28,150 nt of DNA from the NCBI GenBank assembly GCA_964537685.1, contig CAZICM010000090.1, positions 1 to 28,150 of the forward strand, given 5' to 3'. Below are positions 23,301 to 28,150 of this stretch, piece by piece. Origin of the DNA: CAZICM01 sp964537685. Its GTDB lineage: Bacteria > Myxococcota_A > Polyangia > Polyangiales > Polyangiaceae. Made by a program: the position numbers and the translations under genes. A model generated the notes under the pieces. That model was not told where the DNA came from. It worked only from the letters and a program-made list of their open reading frames with translations, and ran no database searches. Within the stretch, counting starts at the first letter, position 1; every line of letters starts with the position of its first letter.

Positions 23301-24378
23301 GACGGACGAGGATGTTGGCGCTTTTGTGCAAAACACCATGGGCGATTTGATTCGCGAGCGGGCAAAAGCGCTGCGCAATGCGATTACGGCGGTGGATGGG
23401 CCGATGAGCAATTCAAGGCCCAGCTATCCAAATATCGATCCCAAGGCGATCCCGACGCTCGTTGGTGCGGATGGAGCTGAAGCAGCGCCGGCTGAACATG
23501 CCGATGCCAAGCCTGCTGCCCCCGAAGGGCGGGCACCCGTTGAAGAGGATGTGACCTTCGACGAAGAACCGCTTGAAGGTGGGCAAGCCGCTGGGGAAGC
23601 GGCGGCAGCAGAGCCCCAGGACAAGGGCGGGGCGAAGGCCGATGAGGCTAAAGCCGGAGATGGGCAAGCTCCGGAGAAGGCGGCCGGTGCCGACGCAGCG
23701 AAGTCCCCGGAGCCTGCGGCCAATAAGGAAGGCGTGTCCGCCGAGGCATTGGTTGGGCTTCTCGCTGGAAGCGCGGCGGCGGCGGATGCGAACAAACCTG
23801 CTGAAGCCAAGCCGGCTGCTGTGGAATCGGCATTCAATGTCGCGGCGCTGGCTCCGCCGGCCTCGAGTGAAACGGCGCTTTCGACGGATGACGATTTCAA
23901 CGCATTGGCTCCAAAGAAGCGGAAGCCGCTTCCGTTTATCTTGGGCGGTGCGGTGGCGGCTGGCGTGTTGGTTGGTGTGATCGCGTTTTCCGGCGGCGGC
24001 GGGGAGCCTCAGAAAACAACAGCGGAGTCCGCTGCAAATACGTCGGTTGCCGCGGATACCGCAGCACCGACCGCTCAGCCGCCTCAGCCTGAAAAGACCG
24101 CGGAGGCCGCTCCGCCCGCAGACACGGCCGCAGCCGCCGCAACGCAAGCGCCAAGTGCCGAACCAACGGCCGCACCTGCACCGGAACCGTCCGCAGAAGC
24201 GGCTCCGCCCCCTGCTGAAACAGCGGCACCAACGCAGCCTCCGCCCGTGGCCGCAGCGCCCAAGCCCAAGCAAGCGGCGCCTGTAGTCACTACTAGGCCG
24301 CCGCCGACAAGGCCAACGCCACCCAAAACAACTCCACCCAAAACACCCCCCAAAAAGTTCAATCCGACCGGGATTTAA
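20371..24378 (+). CDS. Pseudokinase-kinase fusion, membrane Ser/Thr protein kinase
   Basis: A 1335-residue protein. Residues about 18-298 form a kinase-like domain that lacks key residues: no glycine loop or AVK lysine, AHGELTPQHVLV in place of HRDxxxxN, SGFG (171-174) in place of DFG, though an APE (197-199) is kept. It should be a pseudokinase. An Ala/Pro/Lys-rich linker of some 350 residues follows. The second kinase domain (about 693-960) is complete: AKGGMASVW, K727 in AVK, HRDVSPGN with D832 and N837, D850 FG, SPE at 877-879. An Ala/Glu-rich stretch, a single transmembrane helix (about 1189-1208, FILGGAVAAGVLVGVIAF) and an Ala/Pro-rich external tail end the chain. The TPR/PEGA-like gene starts three bases after its stop, so they form an operon. 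Confidence 0.92.
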   Translation: MSSENAASQDSGSQRSAFAFVKEISSSPLSSTWLARMGGDETPADASSVRLTEVLRVNSHVTETPDVKEGFVRDVQQAQDLKHPNIVAVEANLPAGKEIHIATQIVEGSTLFSLFAAAGTEGVGTDVLLRIALDVLAALSAAHALKPQAFAHGELTPQHVLVGSDGISRVSGFGVARALARVDPAGAKNQTRLGYAAPERVKAMTGPASGPQSVDFRSDLFSVAVMLWEGIAKQRLFSAKMDAAVIQKVLTAPIPPLASLPKVSVPPSVDAALLKALERDPSRRYQSADEFIAALQKAGDAAIASHEKVASLVEKLTGRTIAARRAELASALVAPAVTPPPLKETTVSTPNPSAPKTSVPMPPAAAKAAATPAAAAKPMIPMPPGTSSNKASVPPPAAAAAVKTAIPAPAKTPAVAGGGASAAVPGKRPMAATLVGMPPAQDAAKGGKNKEIIDEATLDGEWLEDAAGGETGQIPAAPAVPKINVSAAKTALPAKAPAAPKPAAAAPAPAAKAAVPAAKPAAAAPPAAPKPSAPIAAKPAAPKTTPPVAPKPAATKPAAPAAAAEAEPGAEAQKAAPAEAAAPAAPSPAKAPIAAPKPAAPKPAAPMAPAARKTAVPVAKAAEAAPAAAEVVSPVIPEAPAGEVKITLEEPPAPAAAKGMPSEIEVQVASAEVGKGMLRADAHDRITTGTTLGRYEILMPVAKGGMASVWAARLQGTRGFKKIVAVKTMLPDVSDDPEFESMFLDEARVAARIRHPNVVEIHDLGEENDVLYIVMEWVDGETLTTLMKAAKPKGGIPLPIMLRVASQICAGLHAAHELRDDNDVMLDLVHRDVSPGNVLVSSTGFVKVADFGIAKSKGRLHETRASGVLKGKAPYLSPEQLRGLQPDRRSDLFALGTVLYVMASGLHPFRGASEAKTMENIALMRPVPLREINPSIHAEFEKIIFKALEKDRNNRYTTAAEMQRAIDHLASSIGQPTTDEDVGAFVQNTMGDLIRERAKALRNAITAVDGPMSNSRPSYPNIDPKAIPTLVGADGAEAAPAEHADAKPAAPEGRAPVEEDVTFDEEPLEGGQAAGEAAAAEPQDKGGAKADEAKAGDGQAPEKAAGADAAKSPEPAANKEGVSAEALVGLLAGSAAAADANKPAEAKPAAVESAFNVAALAPPASSETALSTDDDFNALAPKKRKPLPFILGGAVAAGVLVGVIAFSGGGGEPQKTTAESAANTSVAADTAAPTAQPPQPEKTAEAAPPADTAAAAATQAPSAEPTAAPAPEPSAEAAPPPAETAAPTQPPPVAAAPKPKQAAPVVTTRPPPTRPTPPKTTPPKTPPKKFNPTGI

Positions 24379-24381
24379 GCT

Positions 24382-25446
24382 GTGCGTAGACGAAACTGGA
24401 CCCCCATATTTCTCGTGACAGCGGCACCTTTGTTTTGTGCGCTGTCAGCCGATACAACCGCGTTTGCTCAAGCACCTGCTGCCGCAGAGCCTTCAGAAAA
24501 GGACGTGCAGGCAGCAACGTTTAACTTCAAGAAGGGTTTGGACTTGTTCAATATGAAGAAGTTCACGCCTGCTCTTGAGGCGTTTAAAACGTCGTATTCG
24601 AAGGTTGCGAGCCCCAATTCACATTTGTATGTCGCTCGGTGTTTGCAGAATCTGGGCAAACTTTCAGAAGCGTACTTTGAGTTTGAGAAGACCGTTGCCG
24701 AGGCAACAGAGCGGGCGAAGACAGAGGAAAAATACGGGCCGACACGGGATACGGCTCAAACCGAGCTCAACGAGCTCATCGCCAAAATCGCCCTTGTGAC
24801 GGTGAATGTTACGTCGGATTCGCCTGATGCGAAGCTAAGCATCGGCGGTCAGGATGTGCCTAAGGAGCGCTGGGGCAAGCCTTTTCCCGTGGCGCCTGGA
24901 GCGGTTGAGGCGATCGTTACGGTGCCTTCGAAGGAGCCCGCAAAGGAGTCGCTGACGTTAAAGGCGGGTGACAAGAGGGAAATTGCTCTTGGGCCAACGG
25001 GGAGCAGTGCGGCAGGCAGCGCTGGAGGAGGCGGAGGAGACAGTCTCGGTCTGGGCGGCGATGCGGGCGGAGACACAGGCGGCCCGGAGAAGAAGTCAGG
25101 CGGTAACCGTAAGCTGCTTCCTTTTGCGATTGCGGCGGGCGGTCTCGGGGTTATCGGCTTTGGTGTCTTTGCGGTGGCGGGTTCGATGTCGACTTCGACC
25201 TACTCGGACCTCGAGCAGAAATGCGGAACGGGGCCTTGTCCGCCGGAGTTTGCAAACGATGTGAGCAAGGGGCGCACGCAACAGACTATCGCCAATGTCG
25301 GGCTGATTGTCGGGGCCGTCGGTGTGGCCGCAGCGGTACCTCTGTTTATCTTCAGCCTAACGGGCAAGAAACCTGCGGATGAGTCCGGCAGCAGCACCAG
25401 CCTGATCGTCGGTCCTGGGTTTACGGGCGTCCGCGGCCAGTTCTAG
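24382..25446 (+). CDS. Exported TPR/PEGA-like protein with two TM segments
   Basis: A 354-residue protein starting at GTG 24382. A signal peptide (ending near AFAQ, about residue 30) precedes TPR-like helices (FNFKKGLDLFNMKKFTPALEAF, LYVARCLQNLGKLSEAYFEFE; split here only for reference). A PEGA-like beta segment (LVTVNVTSDSPDAKLSIGG) and a Gly-rich linker follow. Two hydrophobic helices (about 248-270 and 302-330) flank a short Cys-containing loop (KCGTGPCPPEF). The C-terminus is IVGPGFTGVRGQF, like the tails of the proteins at 2456 and 11553. In myxobacteria such genes commonly sit next to Ser/Thr kinases. A role as extracytoplasmic partner of the upstream kinase is inferred from three-base spacing. 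Confidence 0.85.
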   Translation: MRRRNWTPIFLVTAAPLFCALSADTTAFAQAPAAAEPSEKDVQAATFNFKKGLDLFNMKKFTPALEAFKTSYSKVASPNSHLYVARCLQNLGKLSEAYFEFEKTVAEATERAKTEEKYGPTRDTAQTELNELIAKIALVTVNVTSDSPDAKLSIGGQDVPKERWGKPFPVAPGAVEAIVTVPSKEPAKESLTLKAGDKREIALGPTGSSAAGSAGGGGGDSLGLGGDAGGDTGGPEKKSGGNRKLLPFAIAAGGLGVIGFGVFAVAGSMSTSTYSDLEQKCGTGPCPPEFANDVSKGRTQQTIANVGLIVGAVGVAAAVPLFIFSLTGKKPADESGSSTSLIVGPGFTGVRGQF

Positions 25447-25485
25447 ATAAGAACACACGTCAAAACGATAAAATTGATTCCTGCT

Positions 25486-25526
25486 CAAAAAAAACGGCCT
25501 CTCGCAATGCGAAAGGCCGTCTTTTT
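25486..25526. terminator. Bidirectional intrinsic terminator
   Basis: A hairpin with arms 25494-25505 and 25509-25520 (ACGGCCT/AGGCCGT outer stem, TCGC/GCGA inner stem, one mismatch) is flanked by an A8 run on the left and CTTTTT on the right. It can therefore end both the kinase operon on the plus strand and the ribosomal-protein operon on the minus strand. Confidence 0.92.
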
Positions 25527-25657
25527 AAGCACAATTAGAAACGAGCCATTTCACCCGCCGGCATTTCATGGCCTGGGCGGGCTCCCCATCAATACCTCTG
25601 TATTGTGAAGAGCCGGCCCAACACCATGAGGCGCGCGGCAGGGCGAACGACCAGCTC

Positions 25658-25969
25658 CTAGCGTCCGCCGGGAGCCGGACCCGCAGGCTTGCCCGCTACC
25701 TTGGCTTTCTTGTCGCCGGAATGGCCGTGGAATGTGCGCGTCGGTGCAAACTCGCCCAGCTTGTGACCCACCATGTTCTCCGTCACGAAGACAGGCACAA
25801 ATTTACGGCCGTTGTGCACCGCAAATGTGAGTCCCACCGCCTCGGGAAGTATCGTCGACCGGCGTGACCAGGTCTTGATGACCTTCTTTGCGTTGGTCGC
25901 GTGGGCAGACTGGATCTTCTCCATCAGGTGCCCATCCACAAAAGGTCCTTTTTTTACACTGCGAGGCAT
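25658..25969 (-). CDS. rpsS: 30S ribosomal protein S19
   Basis: A 103-residue protein with the S19 signatures RSVKKGPFVDGHL, TWSRRSTILPE, VHNGRKFVPV and NMVGHKLGEFAPTRTFHGH. It binds the 30S head with S13. It is about ten residues longer than most S19 proteins owing to an Ala/Pro/Gly/Lys tail. It begins three bases after rplB ends. Downstream, where rplV and rpsC normally continue the operon, only a terminator is found. Confidence 0.97.
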   Translation of the reverse strand: MPRSVKKGPFVDGHLMEKIQSAHATNAKKVIKTWSRRSTILPEAVGLTFAVHNGRKFVPVFVTENMVGHKLGEFAPTRTFHGHSGDKKAKVAGKPAGPAPGGR

Positions 25970-25972
25970 CGA

Positions 25973-26803
25973 TCAACCCTTGCTCCCGCGCCGGCGGACA
26001 ATCATTCCATCGGTGCGCTTGTTGTTTCGAGTCTTCAGGCCTTTGCTGAGCTGTCCCCACGGCGAGCAGGGATGACGGCCGCCCGATGTGCGCCCCTCAC
26101 CACCACCCATGGGATGGTCGACGGGATTCATTGTAACACCACGATTGTGAGGACGGCGCCCAAGCCAACGGCTGCGGCCCGCCTTGCCAATGCTGATGTT
26201 TGCATGCTCGATGTTCGATACCTGCCCGACCGTAGCGCGGCAATCCAAATGAACGCGGCGAATTTCGCTGCTCGGCAAGCGAACCTGCGCGTAGTCGCCG
26301 TCTTTGGCCATAAGCTGAGCCGCTACACCTGCCGAGCGCACAAGCTGACCACCCTTGCCTTTGCGAAGCTCGATGTTGTGAATCGGCGTGCCCGGCGGGA
26401 TAAAACGCAAGGTCAAGCTGTTGCCCGGTTTGATGTCGGCATTGCGGCTAGAGATAACCGTGGCACCAACCTCAAGTCCGTCCGGAGCCAAAATGTAGCG
26501 CTTCTCGCCATCCGCATAGTGCAACAGCGCAATGCGGGCCGTCCGGTTCGGATCGTACTCCACTGCGGCAACAGTCGCGGGAATACCAATCTTGTCGCGC
26601 TTGAAGTCAATCAAGCGATAACGCTGCTTGTGACCGCCGCCGCGGAACCGTGAAGTGATGCGCCCCAGGTTGTTGCGCCCACCCGTCGACGTTTGTTTCT
26701 CCACCAGCGATCGCTCAGGTGTCTCCTTGGTGACCTCCTTGAAATCGCTGACGGAGTAGTAGCGGCGCGCGGGCGACGTGGGCTTATACGACTTAATACC
26801 CAT
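25973..26803 (-). CDS. rplB: 50S ribosomal protein L2
   Basis: A 276-residue protein of typical length. Signatures are GRNNLGRITSRFRGGGHK, RLIDFKRDK, LRKGKGGQLVRSAG and NPVDHPMGGGEGRT with the functionally important H230 near the peptidyl-transferase centre. It assists subunit association and peptide-bond formation. It begins two bases after the rplW stop, consistent with tight coupling in the S10 operon. Confidence 0.98.
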   Translation of the reverse strand: MGIKSYKPTSPARRYYSVSDFKEVTKETPERSLVEKQTSTGGRNNLGRITSRFRGGGHKQRYRLIDFKRDKIGIPATVAAVEYDPNRTARIALLHYADGEKRYILAPDGLEVGATVISSRNADIKPGNSLTLRFIPPGTPIHNIELRKGKGGQLVRSAGVAAQLMAKDGDYAQVRLPSSEIRRVHLDCRATVGQVSNIEHANISIGKAGRSRWLGRRPHNRGVTMNPVDHPMGGGEGRTSGGRHPCSPWGQLSKGLKTRNNKRTDGMIVRRRGSKG

Positions 26804-26805
26804 GG

Positions 26806-27111
26806 CTACTCTGCCTTCTCGTTTTCATCAAAGAACTGAATCTCATCGCCGGGCTTCAGCGTCACAATCGCCTTCTTCCAATTGCGAAGCTTCGCGTACC
26901 CGCGCCCCATCCGCTTGTCTTTGCCGCGAATGACGAGCGTATTTACGTCCACGACCCCAACGTTGAACAGCGTTTGAATCGCATTTTTAATCTGAATCTT
27001 GTTCGCTTCCCGACGGACCTCGAAAATCACCTTGTTGCCATCTTCACGAAGACGGCTGGATTTTTCGGTCAGGATGATCGGCCGGCGAACAATTTGCTCA
27101 GGCTGCAGCAT
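26806..27111 (-). CDS. rplW: 50S ribosomal protein L23
   Basis: A 101-residue protein with the L23 pattern: IVRRPIILTEKSSRL, NKVIFEVRREANKIQIKNAI (N-terminal half), VNTLVIRGKDKRMGR, and NWKKAIVTLKPGDEIQFF. It lies at the exit of the peptide tunnel and docks trigger factor and SRP. It starts 27 bases after the rplD stop, a slightly wider gap than others in this operon. Confidence 0.97.
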   Translation of the reverse strand: MLQPEQIVRRPIILTEKSSRLREDGNKVIFEVRREANKIQIKNAIQTLFNVGVVDVNTLVIRGKDKRMGRGYAKLRNWKKAIVTLKPGDEIQFFDENEKAE

Positions 27112-27138
27112 ACTTCGATACGTCCTTTCTGCTGCCCG

Positions 27139-27762
27139 CTAGCGCAGACAGCGCTCCTGTAGCTTCATTGCCGCTTCCTTCGACACGACGAGGTGATCGT
27201 GGCGAAGCAGGTCGTACACATTCACGCCTTCCGGAGGCAAAAAGCGATGGTCCGAAAGGTTGCGGATGCTCTTGACCAATTTCTCATTCGACGCGACATC
27301 CACCACAAGCGATTTCTTTCCCGCCTGAAGCGTATTTAGCGTTGTTACAAGCGCCTTGGTCTTGATCTCGGGCAGTTCAAAACTGTCCACCACGATCAGC
27401 CGATCTTGCTTGGCAAAGAGGCTTAGCGCGCTCTTCAGCGCGCCTTGGCGAACCTTGCGCGGAGGACGGTATGACCAATCTTGCGGCTCCAGCGCATGCG
27501 CCATACCGCCGCCCGAATGATGAGGCGCGCGAATCGAACCCTGGCGGGCGCGGCCTGTGCCCTTTTGGCGATAGAGCTTCTTGGTCGAACCGCTCACGGC
27601 GGAACGCTCTTTCGTGGCCTTGGTGCCAGCGCGCCGGGACGCGAGCTGAGCCTTGACCACTTCATAAAAGAGCTGCTCTTTCACCTCGGTGTTGAAGACT
27701 TCATCAGCGAGCTCAATTTCGCCGACGCTCTCCCGCTTGAGGTTGTAAACCGGAATTTTCAT
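27139..27762 (-). CDS. rplD: 50S ribosomal protein L4
   Basis: A 207-residue protein of usual length. KLYRQKGTGRARQGSIRAP is the extended loop that lines the exit tunnel (site of macrolide resistance changes in other bacteria), and RQGALKSALS and RFLPPEGVNVYDLL are further L4 blocks. In many bacteria L4 also feeds back on the S10 operon; no S10-type leader is visible here because the upstream end of the operon lies outside the window. It starts only eight bases after the rpsJ stop, with GGAG at the junction. The rplC gene that usually lies between them is absent. Confidence 0.97.
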   Translation of the reverse strand: MKIPVYNLKRESVGEIELADEVFNTEVKEQLFYEVVKAQLASRRAGTKATKERSAVSGSTKKLYRQKGTGRARQGSIRAPHHSGGGMAHALEPQDWSYRPPRKVRQGALKSALSLFAKQDRLIVVDSFELPEIKTKALVTTLNTLQAGKKSLVVDVASNEKLVKSIRNLSDHRFLPPEGVNVYDLLRHDHLVVSKEAAMKLQERCLR

Positions 27763-27770
27763 AAGCGCTC

Positions 27771-28082
27771 CTACGACTTGATCTCCACGTCCACGCCCGC
27801 CGAAAGATCCAGCTTCATCAGCGCGTCGAGGGTTTGCTGCGTCGGCTCGATGATGTCGAGCAAACGCTTGTGCGTGCGAATCTCAAATTGCTCACGCGAT
27901 TTTTTGTCGACGTGAGGGCCGCGCAACACCGTGTACCTGCGAACCTCGGTCGGCAGGGGGATCGGTCCGGCGACATGAGCACCGGTGCGCTTCGCTGTTT
28001 CGACAATGTCGGTGGTGGACTTGTCGAGAAGCTGATGATCGAACGCCTTGAGGCGGATTCGAATCTTGGTCGTGTCTGCCAT
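27771..28082 (-). CDS. rpsJ: 30S ribosomal protein S10
   Basis: A 103-residue protein with S10 signatures KIRIRLKAFDHQLLD, GPIPLPTEVRRYTVLRGPHVDK, REQFEIRTHKRLLDI and LSAGVDVEIK. It is part of the 30S head and, as NusE, of antitermination complexes. It follows tuf by nine bases and runs straight into rplD. Confidence 0.98.
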   Translation of the reverse strand: MADTTKIRIRLKAFDHQLLDKSTTDIVETAKRTGAHVAGPIPLPTEVRRYTVLRGPHVDKKSREQFEIRTHKRLLDIIEPTQQTLDALMKLDLSAGVDVEIKS

Positions 28083-28091
28083 GTGATTTCC

Positions 28092-28150
28092 TTAAACCAA
28101 AATCTTCGTCACGACGCCCGCGCCGACGGTCTTGCCACCCTCGCGGATAG
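28092..28150 (-). CDS. tuf: Elongation factor Tu, C-terminal end (partial)
   Basis: Only the last 18 codons lie in the window: IREGGKTVGAGVVTKILV, the standard EF-Tu C-terminus (domain III). The gene continues beyond the right edge. The tuf-rpsJ junction is the normal str/S10 boundary of bacteria. Confidence 0.95.
   Translation of the reverse strand, partial: IREGGKTVGAGVVTKILV

Noticed and set aside
25527..25657. Start of rplV after rpsS
   Set aside because: Only frames of 7-14 codons occur on the minus strand here and none resembles L22.

Overview
The window looks like chromosomal DNA of a myxobacterium-like organism (Myxococcota, probably Polyangia), judged only from gene content and style. 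It encodes many lipoproteins with low-complexity linkers (poly-Ser, Pro/Gln/Tyr-rich), a very long Ala/Pro-rich membrane Ser/Thr kinase, a TPR/PEGA-like partner with a Gly-rich linker, and a lipoprotein combining a short Cys-rich segment with a cytochrome c-like domain. Base composition appears lower in GC than textbook myxobacteria, and the intergenic DNA is AT-rich. No gene-free stretch exceeds 300 bases.

Layout. (1) 1-2407: an 18-bp tandem repeat runs off the left edge. It is followed by a dense array of 15 tRNA genes grouped by amino acid: Ile(UAU), Ile(GAU), Val(GAC), five leucine acceptors, an HNH endonuclease, Pro(GGG), four serine acceptors, Thr(UGU) and Gln(UUG). The leucine and serine sets are complete for the standard code. 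Several tRNAs have unusual arms, G1.U72 ends or a C33. (2) 2456-9027: a small lipoprotein (+), then a minus-strand block read malQ, epoxide-hydrolase-like protein, lipoprotein, DUF5916 outer-membrane protein. (3) 9141-12416: smpB, a small unknown protein, a DUF362 protein and a Pro-rich thrombospondin-3-like secreted protein, all plus strand. (4) 12428-20149: lipoproteins on both strands, a (TTTA)n tract between two divergent ones, a degenerate SDR coupled to an SGNH-hydrolase lipoprotein, and a PqqD-like/YkgJ Cys-cluster fusion that begins at TTG overlapping a 19-codon upstream ORF. (5) 20371-25446: a pseudokinase-kinase fusion with a C-terminal membrane anchor, coupled to a TPR/PEGA-like protein. 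A bidirectional terminator follows. (6) 25658-28150 (minus): the end of tuf, then rpsJ, rplD, rplW, rplB and rpsS.

The most notable points are the sorted tRNA array with its HNH gene; the absence of rplC between rpsJ and rplD, with the S10 operon stopping after rpsS; the pseudokinase-kinase fusion; and the RRE-like/YkgJ fusion with a coupled micro-ORF. All functional statements come from reading motifs by eye; no database or folding search was run.
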